A stretch of 34,062 nucleotides of DNA from Roseicyclus sp041163945 (GTDB lineage Bacteria > Pseudomonadota > Alphaproteobacteria > Rhodobacterales > Rhodobacteraceae), in contig JBEAQJ010000159.1 of assembly GCA_041163945.1 (NCBI GenBank), forward strand, positions 1 through 34,062. The letters are read 5' to 3'. The notes under the pieces were generated by a model. The model was not told the origin of the DNA, ran no database searches, and was given only the letters and a program-made list of their open reading frames with translations. Below are positions 7,910 to 15,511 of this stretch, piece after piece. The translations under genes were made by a program, and so were the position numbers. Position 1 is the first letter of the stretch. Each line of letters begins with the position of its first letter.

Positions 7910-9697
7910 TCAGTCGCGCGGGATCACCCGCAGGCCCAGCTCCATCAGCTGGTCGGTGGTGGGTTCGGATGGGGCGCCCATCATCACGTCTTCGGCGCGC
8001 TGGTTCATCGGGAACAAGATCACCTCGCGGATGTTCGAGGTGCCGGCCAGGATCATCACCAGCCGGTCGATGCCCGCAGCGCAGCCCCCGTGCGGCGGCG
8101 CGCCATACTGGAAGGCATTGACCATGCCGCCAAAGCGTTTGCGCACCTCATCCGCACCGTAGCCCGCCAGTTCAAAGGCCTTGAACATGATCTCGGGGTT
8201 GTGGTTGCGGATCGCGCCCGAAATCACCTCGTAGCCGTTGCAGGCCAGATCATACTGGTAGCCCAAGACCTTGAGCGGATCGCCCGACAGCGCCGCCATC
8301 CCGCCCTGCGGCATGGAAAAGGGATTGTGGGAAAAATCGATCTTTCCGGTCGTCTCGTCGCGTTCATACATCGGGAAATCGACGATCCACGCAAAGGCAA
8401 AGCGCGATTGATCGATCAGGCCCAGTTCCTGCCCGATCTCGGTGCGCGCGCGGCCGGCGATGGCCTCGAATTCCGAAGGCTTGCCCGCCAGGAAAAACGC
8501 CGCGTCGCCCGAAGACAGGCCAAGCTGGATGCGGATGGCCTCGGTGCGTTCGGGGCCGATGTTCTTGGCCAGGGGGCCCGCGGCCTCAAGCGTGCCGTCT
8601 TCGGCATCACGCCAGAAGATATAGCCCATGCCGGGCAGCCCCTGCCCCTGCGCCCAGGCGTTCATCCGGTCGCAGAACTTGCGCGAGCCGCCCGTGGGTG
8701 CCGGAATGGCGCGCACCTCGGTTCCGGCTTGTTCCAAGATCTTGGCAAAGATCGCAAAGCCGGATCCGGCAAAATGTTCCGATACGACCTGCATCTCGAT
8801 GGGGTTGCGCAGATCGGGCTTGTCGGTGCCGTATTTCAGCGCTGCATCCGCATAGGTGATGCGCGGCCACTGGTCGCTGGGATCAACCCGGCGCGTGCCG
8901 CCGAACTCGGCGAACAGCCCCTCCAGCACCGGACCCACGGTGGCGAAGACATCTTCTTGCTCGACAAAGGACATCTCGAGATCGAGCTGGTAGAAATCGG
9001 TGGGTGAGCGGTCGGCGCGCGGATCTTCGTCGCGGAAACAAGGCGCGATCTGGAAATAACGATCAAAGCCCGAAACCATCAGCAATTGCTTGAACTGTTG
9101 GGGCGCTTGGGGCAGCGCGTAGAACTTGCCCGGATGCAGACGCGAGGGCACCAGAAAATCGCGCGCGCCCTCGGGGCTGGAGGCGGTGATGATCGGCGTC
9201 TGGTATTCGCGAAAGCCCAGATCCCACATCCGCCGCCGCAGCGAGGCCACCACATCCGAACGCAGCTTCATGTTGGTCTGCATGCTGTCGCGGCGCAGAT
9301 CGAGGTAGCGGTATTTCAACCGGGTTTCTTCCGGGTAATCCTGATCCCCGAACACCTGCAGCGGCAGATCGCCCGTGACCGCGCCCAAGATCTCGATATC
9401 GCGGATGAACACCTCGATCTCGCCGGTGGGCAGCTTGGGATTGACCAAGGCCGGATCGCGCAGTTTGACCACACCATCGATACGCACACAGTATTCGGCG
9501 CGCAGTTTTTCGACCTGCGCGAACACCGGGCTGTCGGGATCACACAGCACCTGCGTGATGCCGTAATGGTCGCGCAGGTCGATGAAAATCACGCCGCCAT
9601 GGTCGCGCCGGCGATGCACCCAACCCGACAGGCGAACGGTCTGGCCGGCATCGGCGGCGGTCAGGGCGGCACAGCTGTGGCTGCGAAAGGCGTGCAT
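7910..9697 (-). CDS. aspS: Aspartyl-tRNA synthetase
   Basis: This is a 595-residue class II synthetase that charges tRNA-Asp, of standard bacterial length. The N-terminal anticodon-binding OB-fold begins LSGWVHRRRDHGGVIFIDLRDH. Motif 2 appears as FRDEDPRADR near residue 221, and motif 3 as GIDRLVM near 550. The bacterial-type insertion (GAD) domain lies between them. Many alphaproteobacterial AspRS also charge tRNA-Asn; whether this one does cannot be told here. AAGGGGA lies just upstream of the ATG. Transcription converges with the response regulator gene. Confidence 0.97.
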   Translation of the reverse strand: MHAFRSHSCAALTAADAGQTVRLSGWVHRRRDHGGVIFIDLRDHYGITQVLCDPDSPVFAQVEKLRAEYCVRIDGVVKLRDPALVNPKLPTGEIEVFIRDIEILGAVTGDLPLQVFGDQDYPEETRLKYRYLDLRRDSMQTNMKLRSDVVASLRRRMWDLGFREYQTPIITASSPEGARDFLVPSRLHPGKFYALPQAPQQFKQLLMVSGFDRYFQIAPCFRDEDPRADRSPTDFYQLDLEMSFVEQEDVFATVGPVLEGLFAEFGGTRRVDPSDQWPRITYADAALKYGTDKPDLRNPIEMQVVSEHFAGSGFAIFAKILEQAGTEVRAIPAPTGGSRKFCDRMNAWAQGQGLPGMGYIFWRDAEDGTLEAAGPLAKNIGPERTEAIRIQLGLSSGDAAFFLAGKPSEFEAIAGRARTEIGQELGLIDQSRFAFAWIVDFPMYERDETTGKIDFSHNPFSMPQGGMAALSGDPLKVLGYQYDLACNGYEVISGAIRNHNPEIMFKAFELAGYGADEVRKRFGGMVNAFQYGAPPHGGCAAGIDRLVMILAGTSNIREVILFPMNQRAEDVMMGAPSEPTTDQLMELGLRVIPRD

Positions 9698-9871
9698 CTT
9701 GGCGGTCCCCTTGGGGTGAATTCAGCATCTGGACGGCTGCGCCGATAGAGCGTTGCCCCGCGGCGAAGTCAACCCCGGCGGGGCGCAGGGCGGCCTGGCC
9801 GGGCTTGCGTATATTCGGAAAGATAAAGCCGTGGCCGGGCGGTTCAGGCGCGCCCTGCCACGATCGAAGGC

Positions 9872-10195
9872 TCAGATCTGCTTTTCGGGCATCTGCACCA
9901 CCAACCCGTCGATGGCGTCGGTGACCTTGATCTGGCAGGTCAGGCGCGAGCGCGTCGTGTCAGGCTGATAGGCGAATTCCAGCATGTCCTCTTCCATCGG
10001 GTCGATTGGGGGCAGCTTGGCAACCCAGTCGGGGTGAACATAGACATGGCAGGTCGAACAGGCGCAGGCGCCACCGCAATCGGCCTCGATGCCGGGGATG
10101 TTGTTGTCGCGCGCGCCTTCCATCACGGTCAGGCCGTTGGGCACATCCACCACATGTTCGGTGCCGTTGTGCTCGATATAGGTGATCCTTGCCAT
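9872..10195 (-). CDS. 2Fe-2S ferredoxin (adrenodoxin type)
   Basis: This is a 107-residue electron carrier. The cluster ligands fit C40-x5-C46-x2-C49 and C87, the vertebrate/bacterial adrenodoxin pattern. DCGGACACSTCHVYV and TRSRLTCQI are typical of the FdxB/FdVI type of alphaproteobacteria. This type works in Fe-S cluster assembly or with cytochrome P450 partners; no isc genes or P450 are nearby, so the partner is unknown. It stands 174 bases upstream of aspS on the same strand, with its own intergenic space. It is divergent from the DnaE2-like fragment that carries a LexA box. Confidence 0.93.
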   Translation of the reverse strand: MARITYIEHNGTEHVVDVPNGLTVMEGARDNNIPGIEADCGGACACSTCHVYVHPDWVAKLPPIDPMEEDMLEFAYQPDTTRSRLTCQIKVTDAIDGLVVQMPEKQI

Positions 10196-10303
10196 CGTCT
10201 GCCTTTCCTTTTTCCGGGACCGGCGCGCACCGATCCATGGTTAGGTAATATGACGACCCGCCGCTTTCCAGCCCGAATTGCCGGCTTGTTCCACGACAAA
10301 AAT

Positions 10304-10318
10304 GTTCTATTTTTGTTC
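10304..10318 (+). promoter_or_regulatory. LexA (SOS) box, alphaproteobacterial type
   Basis: GTTC-TATTTTT-GTTC is an exact match to the alphaproteobacterial LexA operator GTTC-N7-GTTC. It ends two bases before the ATG of the DnaE2-like fragment, in a 125-base gap shared with the divergent ferredoxin gene. The T-rich spacer stands out from the GC-rich surroundings. With so little room, the operator would overlap the promoter or the ribosome-binding region. Confidence 0.75.
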
Positions 10319-10320
10319 TC

Positions 10321-10701
10321 ATGGAACCCATGATCCGCCCCCCCGATTGGCCGCGCCCGCCCGTGTGCCTGCCCCATCACCTGTTGCATCTGCCGCCCGA
10401 AGGCGCGCGGGTGGCGGTGGCGGGGCTGGTGCTGGTGCGCCAAAGGCCCGGCACGGCCAAGGGCGTGATCTTTCTGACGCTCGAGGATGAATTCGCGGTG
10501 TGCAACGTGGTGATCTGGCAGGCGATTTATCAGCGCTTTCGCCGCGCGGTGATCGCGGGGCGGCTGTTGCGCGTCACGGGGCGGGTGCAACGGCATGCGG
10601 GCGTGACGCATGTGGTGGCGGATCTGGTCGAAGATATCTCGGGGATGCTGGATGGGCTTGTGGGCTTGCATGACGGCGCGCGCGCGGGCGATCAGCCCTG
10701 A
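10321..10701 (+). CDS. DnaE2 C-terminal OB-fold fragment, SOS-controlled
   Basis: This is a 126-residue open frame. RQRPGTAKGVIFLTLED, followed by VCNVVIWQAIYQRFRRAVIAGRLLRVTGRVQR and HVVADLVEDIS, resembles the OB-fold near the C terminus of the error-prone polymerase DnaE2. That enzyme is about 1,050-1,100 residues, so PHP, polymerase and helix-hairpin-helix domains are absent, as is the usual extreme C-terminal tail. Upstream lies only a LexA box, as expected before an imuA-imuB-dnaE2 mutagenesis cassette. The likely history is a deletion that joined the cassette promoter to the tail of dnaE2. It could be a decaying remnant or a retained small nucleic-acid-binding SOS protein. ATG 10330 is an alternative start. 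Confidence 0.7.
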   Translation: MEPMIRPPDWPRPPVCLPHHLLHLPPEGARVAVAGLVLVRQRPGTAKGVIFLTLEDEFAVCNVVIWQAIYQRFRRAVIAGRLLRVTGRVQRHAGVTHVVADLVEDISGMLDGLVGLHDGARAGDQP

Positions 10702-10795
10702 GACGGCTGCGCTTTCCCGCGGGCGCGAAAGCGGCTATCGTGGCACCAAAGACACCCCACCCACAGCCCACCCATCGCGACGAGCGGTCAATCCC

Positions 10796-11356
10796 ATGCG
10801 CAACATGATCCTGATCACCGCGCTTGTGGCCCTTGCCGGCTGCAGCGCACCGGATGCAGAAAGTGCGTTTGCCGACCCGCTGATCGCCGGTGACAGCGCC
10901 GTCGGGGTGCAGCGCGGGGCCGGCCCGCCGGATGCCGATCCCTCGGCCTGTTACGGCCGCACATCGACGCCCGCGCTGATCGAAACGGTCACCGAACAGC
11001 GCCGGATGCCATCATCCGTTCCCGATGCCGATGGCCTGCCGCCAGGACCCGCGGTTTTTGTCAGCGAAACCCGGCAGCGCATCCTGCGCGAACGGCGCGA
11101 TTTCTGGTTCGAAGTGCCCTGCGAACTGGAAAGCGGGGATGCGGATTTCATCGCGTCCCTGCAGCGTGCGCTCAAGGCGCGCGGGCTTTACACGGGCCCC
11201 ATCACCGGCACCCTGACCCGCCGCACCGCGCAGGCCGTGCGCGCGTTTCAGGCGCCCCAGGGGTTGGACAGCGAAATCCTGTCGCGGGCGGCAGCCCAAC
11301 AGCTGGGTTTGGCGCTTTGGAACCCCGAACTGGCCGGCGTGCGCACCGGCGGCTGA
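10796..11356 (+). CDS. Peptidoglycan-binding lipoprotein
   Basis: This is a 186-residue protein with a lipoprotein signal peptide: a short hydrophobic stretch ending in LAGC, with C16 the lipidated residue. The C-terminal half (about 118-178) is a PG_binding_1 repeat: LQRALKARGLYTGPITGTLTRRTAQAVRAFQ. The middle is not recognised. It probably tethers to the periplasmic face of the envelope and binds the cell wall. The start at 10796 is chosen because it gives the signal peptide directly; the frame is open further upstream without meaning. It converges on the Do-like protease across a strong hairpin. Confidence 0.85.
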   Translation: MRNMILITALVALAGCSAPDAESAFADPLIAGDSAVGVQRGAGPPDADPSACYGRTSTPALIETVTEQRRMPSSVPDADGLPPGPAVFVSETRQRILRERRDFWFEVPCELESGDADFIASLQRALKARGLYTGPITGTLTRRTAQAVRAFQAPQGLDSEILSRAAAQQLGLALWNPELAGVRTGG

Positions 11357-11389
11357 TCGCGGAGAGCGCGCACCCTACCCATATGACAT

Positions 11390-11429
11390 GATGCGCCCCC
11401 CGCTGCGCCTGGGCAGCGGGGGGCGCATC
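11390..11429. terminator. 17-bp perfect hairpin between convergent genes
   Basis: A perfect 17-bp inverted repeat (GATGCGCC...GGCGCATC) with the six-base loop GCCTGG sits in the 86-base gap between the lipoprotein stop and the protease stop. The position between converging genes and the very stable GC stem suggest a bidirectional terminator. There is no U-tract on either side, as is common in GC-rich alphaproteobacteria. Confidence 0.75.
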
Positions 11430-11442
11430 CAGCGCAGGCCGC

Positions 11443-12975
11443 TCAGCCCTGCAGGTTCAGCGCCACGAAGCGTGGATTTCCATCGCGCCGGATCAAAAGC
11501 AGAATGGATTTCTGACCCTTGCTGGTCGCGGCCTGCACGCGCGATTGGAAATCGGCCACATCCGCGATCGGCTGTTGGGCAACCTCGGTGATCACATCGC
11601 CTGCGGCCAGCCCCTTTGCGGCGGCATCCGATGCGGCATCAACGGCTTCGATCACCAGCCCTTGCGTGCCCTGCGCCAGCCCAAGCTGTTGGCGCAAGTC
11701 ATCGCTCAGCGGTGCCAGCCGCATGCCCAGAACCTCGGCCGGGGGCGGGGCCATGGGGGATTTGCCATCGGGGGCGGTCTGCGCCAGCCCTTCGGCAGTT
11801 TCGCGCCGGCCCAAGGTGACATCCAGCGTTTCGCTGGCCCCTTCGCGCATCACCACGACCACGACGGTCTGGCCTTCGGCGCGTTCGCCCACGATGCGAA
11901 CCAATTCGCGCGTGTCCGAAATATCCTGACCATCGAAGCTGAGGATCACATCGCCCACCTGCATCCCACCATCGCGGGCGGGGCCTTCGGGCACATCGGT
12001 GACCAAGGCACCGCGGGCTTCGGCCAGGCCAAGCCCTTCGGCCAGTTCCGGGGTGACATCTTGAATGCGCACGCCCAGCCAGCCCCGGCGCGTTTCGCCG
12101 AATTCGCGCAGCTGCGCCACCACGTTGGTCGCCACGGCCGACGACATGGCAAAACCGATCCCGATCGAGCCGCCCGTGGGTGACAAGATCGCCGTGTTCA
12201 CGCCGATCACTTCCCCCGCCAGATTGAACAGCGGCCCGCCGGAATTGCCGCGGTTGATGGCGGCATCGGTTTGAATGTAGTCGTCATAGCTGCCCGACAG
12301 CGCCCGGCCGGCGGCTGACACGATGCCGACCGACACCGAAAACCCTTGCCCCAGCGGGTTGCCCATCGCCATGACCCAATCGCCGACCCGCATGGCGGTG
12401 CTGTCGCCGAAGGTGACGAAGGGCAACGCATCATCGGCCGACACCTTGAGCAGCGCGATGTCGGTGTTGGGATCGGTGCCCACGATTTCGGCCTCAAGCG
12501 TGAAGCCGGCGCGGAATTCGATCATGATCTCGTCGGCGCCTTCGATGACATGGTTGTTGGTGACGATGTAGCCGTCATCCGAAATCACGAAGCCCGACCC
12601 CAGCGCCTCGCTGCGGCGGGGGGCATTGTCGCGGCCCTGACGGTCAAGGAAATCGTTGAAGAAATCTTCCAGCGGCGAGCCATCGGGCAGCATCGGCCCG
12701 GGGCCCTGGCGGCTGGCCACGATGGCCGAGGTGGTGATGTTGACCACGGCATCGCCCACCTGATCGACCAGATCGGCGAAGGTGGCCGGCGGCAGCGATT
12801 GCGCACGCGCCGGCAGCGCCGCGATCAGCGTGGCCAGCGCGACCATGGCCGAAAGCAACACCGCCATCGCCAGGCGATAGGCCAAAAGCGGGGCGGGATC
12901 GCGCCGCACCAGCGCCACGGCCGCGCGGTGCTGTGTCATGTGTTGGGCCTGATGGCGGGCCTGATGGATTGTCAC
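11443..12975 (-). CDS. Do/DegP-like periplasmic serine protease
   Basis: This is a 510-residue HtrA-family protease that degrades misfolded envelope proteins. The catalytic triad is H142 (TNNHVIEG), D172 (NTDIALLKV) and S245 (NRGNSGGPLF). Two PDZ domains follow at about 290-385 and 415-500. The hydrophobic signal segment is at about 33-56, with a probable cleavage after ALPARA. The start is GTG 12975, because a strong AGGAGGA lies six bases before it; the upstream extension has no homology and the next ATG (12 codons in) lacks such a site. The leader before the hydrophobic segment is unusually long. It is the last gene of the hflK-hflC-DUF2065 cluster. Confidence 0.95.
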   Translation of the reverse strand: MTIHQARHQAQHMTQHRAAVALVRRDPAPLLAYRLAMAVLLSAMVALATLIAALPARAQSLPPATFADLVDQVGDAVVNITTSAIVASRQGPGPMLPDGSPLEDFFNDFLDRQGRDNAPRRSEALGSGFVISDDGYIVTNNHVIEGADEIMIEFRAGFTLEAEIVGTDPNTDIALLKVSADDALPFVTFGDSTAMRVGDWVMAMGNPLGQGFSVSVGIVSAAGRALSGSYDDYIQTDAAINRGNSGGPLFNLAGEVIGVNTAILSPTGGSIGIGFAMSSAVATNVVAQLREFGETRRGWLGVRIQDVTPELAEGLGLAEARGALVTDVPEGPARDGGMQVGDVILSFDGQDISDTRELVRIVGERAEGQTVVVVVMREGASETLDVTLGRRETAEGLAQTAPDGKSPMAPPPAEVLGMRLAPLSDDLRQQLGLAQGTQGLVIEAVDAASDAAAKGLAAGDVITEVAQQPIADVADFQSRVQAATSKGQKSILLLIRRDGNPRFVALNLQG

Positions 12976-12981
12976 GAATAG

Positions 12982-12988
12982 TCCTCCT
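12982..12988 (-). promoter_or_regulatory. Strong ribosome-binding site deciding the GTG start
   Basis: AGGAGGA on the minus strand, six bases upstream of GTG 12975, is the strongest Shine-Dalgarno match seen near this gene. It settles the start of the Do-like protease in favour of GTG. Confidence 0.75.
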
Positions 12989-13152
12989 GTCCAAGCCGAT
13001 GGGGCACGCGGTACGGTACGGGACGGGCCCGCCCCGCTGATATTTGCCCGCGCCGCGCCCGGATCAATCCCAAAGCGGCGCCGCACCGGGCCCGTAGCGT
13101 CACATCGTCGTGACCGAAGGTAGGCTTTTGCATGCAAAACGCCAGCCCCGGG

Positions 13153-13350
13153 CTACAGGCCGGCGCTGATCGCCCAAGATATCAGGATGGCCCCCAGCGT
13201 CATCGCGCCCAGGCCAATCAGGCGGCGGGTTTCGATCGGGATCTGCTGCAACAGCTTCAACAGGTCTTCCAGACGCGAAGGGGCCAGTGCGAACACCAGC
13301 CCCTCGATCACCAAGACCATGCCCAAACCCAGAACAAGGATCAGGCCCAT
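13153..13350 (-). CDS. DUF2065 family membrane protein
   Basis: This is a 65-residue protein with two hydrophobic helices, at about 2-22 and 43-62, around a short amphipathic linker (APSRLEDLLKLLQQIP). It matches DUF2065 (YjeT-like), small inner-membrane proteins that lie next to hflC in many proteobacteria. It starts 12 bases after the hflC stop and lies upstream of the Do-like protease, so it is almost certainly in the hfl operon. A role with the HflKC complex is a guess from position only. Confidence 0.9.
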   Translation of the reverse strand: MGLILVLGLGMVLVIEGLVFALAPSRLEDLLKLLQQIPIETRRLIGLGAMTLGAILISWAISAGL

Positions 13351-13362
13351 GATGGTCCGACC

Positions 13363-14256
13363 CTAGCGCTGGGGCGCCGGCACGGCCGAGCCCGACCCGC
13401 CCAGGAATTCAAAGAATTCGCTGTCGGGCGAGATCACCATGGTCGAATTGCGCTGCATCAGCGCACGTTCATAGGCGGTCATGGAGCGGTAGAACTCGAA
13501 GAAGTCGGAATCTTGCCCAAACGCTTCGGCGAAGATGCGGTTGCGCTCGGCATCGGCTTCACCGCGGGCGATTTCGGCCTCGCGCCGGGCATCCGACACC
13601 AGTTCCACCACCGTCCGGTCGGCCTGCGCGCGGACGCGAAGCGCGGCCTCTTCCCCGCGGGCGCGTTCGTCGGTGGCTTCGCGTTCACGCTCGGCCCGCA
13701 TCCGGGCAAAGGTCGCGTCGAGGTTTTGCGCCGGCAGGTTTGTCTGTTTCAGACGCACGTCCAGCACTTCAAGCCCCAAGGGCCGGGCCTGCGCGCGGGC
13801 CTGTTCGGTGATGCGCGCCATCAAGGCCCGGCGATCGGCGGACAGGATGGTGTTTGACGTCACACCTTCCGAACCCAGCACGCCGCGGATCTGCGGGTTC
13901 AAGATACCCTCGAGCCGCTGTTCGGCACCACGGATTCCGGCATCGCCCACGGCTTGGCGGAACTGCACCACATCGACAATCCGGTAGCGCGCGAAGGCAT
14001 CCACCACCAGACGGCGGTCATCCGAGGGCGTCACCTCGATCTCGGTGGTGTCCAGCGACAAGATGCGGTCATCGTAATAGACCACTTCCTGGATCAGCGG
14101 GATCTTGAAATTCAGGCCCGGCTCTTCCACGACCTTCACGATCTGACCGAATTGCAGCACCAGCGCGCGCTGGCGTTCATCGACCACGAACAAAGAGCCC
14201 AGCAATATCGCCACGCCACCGACGATGGCGGGAATCAGATAGGTGATACGGCGCAT
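13363..14256 (-). CDS. hflC: HflC, modulator of FtsH
   Basis: This is a 297-residue SPFH/prohibitin-type protein with one N-terminal membrane anchor (about 4-25) and a periplasmic body. FVVDERQRALVLQFGQIV opens the SPFH domain. A long charged Ala/Glu/Arg coiled coil lies at about 180-240, and YRSMTAYERALMQRNSTMVISPDSEFFEFL is the usual HflC ending. With HflK it forms the large ring that encloses and restrains the membrane protease FtsH. The start overlaps the hflK stop by one base (TGATG), so translation is coupled. Confidence 0.96.
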   Translation of the reverse strand: MRRITYLIPAIVGGVAILLGSLFVVDERQRALVLQFGQIVKVVEEPGLNFKIPLIQEVVYYDDRILSLDTTEIEVTPSDDRRLVVDAFARYRIVDVVQFRQAVGDAGIRGAEQRLEGILNPQIRGVLGSEGVTSNTILSADRRALMARITEQARAQARPLGLEVLDVRLKQTNLPAQNLDATFARMRAEREREATDERARGEEAALRVRAQADRTVVELVSDARREAEIARGEADAERNRIFAEAFGQDSDFFEFYRSMTAYERALMQRNSTMVISPDSEFFEFLGGSGSAVPAPQR

Positions 14257-15416
14257 CAGTTCGACCCCCCAGTGGCGGTGTTGGATGCCGGGTTGCGGCG
14301 AAGTTGATCCAGCGGAAGATAGGGCACAACGCCCGACCCTGCCCCGCCCTGCTGGTCGAGGATCACAAGATCGACGTCACCCAAGACCCGTTCCATCGTC
14401 TCGAGATACAGGCGGCGGCGCGTGACATCGGGGGCACCCCGATACTCTTCCAGAACGGCAAGGAACCGGCTGGCCTCACCCTCGGCCTCGTTGACGACCT
14501 GGGCGCGGTAGGCTTCGGCCTGTTCAAGGATCTGTGCCGCCTCACCGCGGGCGCCGGCCAGAACCTGGTTGGCATAGGCATCGGCGCGACGTTCCAGCTG
14601 GTCGCGATCCTGTTCGGCGGCCTGCACATCGCGGAAGGCGTCGATCACCTGCTGCGGCGGATCGGCCCGGTCAAGGTTCAGACGCACGATGTTGATGCCG
14701 CTGTCATAGGTATCGAGCGTTGTCTGGATCAGCTCCCGAACCGTTTCGGCGATCAGCTGGCGGTCGCGGTTCAGGATCGGGGCCAGTTGCGACGCGGCGA
14801 TGACCTCGCGCATGGCCGATTCCGACACCGCGCGCACGGTCGCTGCGGGATCACGCAAGTTGAACAGAAATTCGGCCGGATCGGTGATGTTCCAGACCAC
14901 GTCGAAATCGATATCGACGATGTTTTCGTCCGTGGTCAGCATCAGGCCGGTTTCGGACAGGTTGCCACTGGCCACACCCAAGGCTTCGGTCCGTTCGGTC
15001 GTGACTTCGATCACCTCGGCGCGCACGAAGGGCCAGGGCGCGATATGCGGCCCATCGCCGGTGGTGCGGTAATATTCGCCCAAGAACAGCTCGACCCCCT
15101 GTTGCGAGGGCTGGACGGTGTAGAACGACGCGAAAAACCACAGCGCAAATGCGCCGAAGGCCCCGCCGATCCACAAGGTGCGAGGGCTGACGGGCAGATC
15201 GCCGCCGCCGCCGCCGCCGCCAGACCCACCGGTCCGACCGCCGCGCCCGCCCATCAGCACACGCAGCTGTTCCTGGCCCTTGCGGACGATCTCGTCGAGT
15301 TCCGGGATCTGCGGGTCGGACCCGCGCGGCGGCTTGCCGCCCGGGCCATTGTCGCCGCGATTGCCACCCCCGCCGGAGCTGCCACCGCCCCAAGGTCCGC
15401 CATTATTGCCAGCCAT
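14256..15416 (-). CDS. hflK: HflK, modulator of FtsH
   Basis: This is a 386-residue partner of HflC. A glycine-rich cytoplasmic N terminus (about 1-75) precedes one membrane helix (about 80-98) and the SPFH domain. FYTVQPSQQGVELFLGEYYRT, VDIDFDVVWNI and the segment with DPAATVRAVSESAMREVI are typical HflK signatures. A coiled coil follows to about 330. The glycine run at about 66-72 is encoded by seven identical triplets, which may be prone to slippage. The upstream gap to gor is 95 bases and may hold a terminator and the hfl promoter. Confidence 0.96.
   Translation of the reverse strand: MAGNNGGPWGGGSSGGGGNRGDNGPGGKPPRGSDPQIPELDEIVRKGQEQLRVLMGGRGGRTGGSGGGGGGGDLPVSPRTLWIGGAFGAFALWFFASFYTVQPSQQGVELFLGEYYRTTGDGPHIAPWPFVRAEVIEVTTERTEALGVASGNLSETGLMLTTDENIVDIDFDVVWNITDPAEFLFNLRDPAATVRAVSESAMREVIAASQLAPILNRDRQLIAETVRELIQTTLDTYDSGINIVRLNLDRADPPQQVIDAFRDVQAAEQDRDQLERRADAYANQVLAGARGEAAQILEQAEAYRAQVVNEAEGEASRFLAVLEEYRGAPDVTRRRLYLETMERVLGDVDLVILDQQGGAGSGVVPYLPLDQLRRNPASNTATGGSN
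15201..15221. repeat. (GCC)7 trinucleotide repeat inside hflK
   Basis: Seven uninterrupted GCC triplets on the + strand encode a polyglycine run of HflK on the minus strand. Gain or loss of units would keep the frame and alter only the length of the flexible cytoplasmic linker. Confidence 0.8.
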
Positions 15417-15491
15417 CGATCGTCGTTCCCCTCACAAATCGGTCTCATGGGTCTGATGCGCGGGGGCGCACCGCCCCGTTGCAGGTCAAGC

Positions 15492-15508
15492 TGGGGGTTT
15501 TTGCCCCA
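15492..15508 (-). terminator. Weak hairpin after gor
   Basis: Five-bp stem TGGGG/CCCCA around a seven-base A-rich loop, lying just after the gor stop in transcription order. It is short and has no U-tract, so termination is only a possibility. Confidence 0.25.
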
Positions 15509-15511
15509 AGA

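Noticed and set aside
15201..15221. CRISPR-like short repeat
   Set aside because: It is a simple triplet run inside hflK with no spacers; no CRISPR array or cas gene was seen anywhere in the window.
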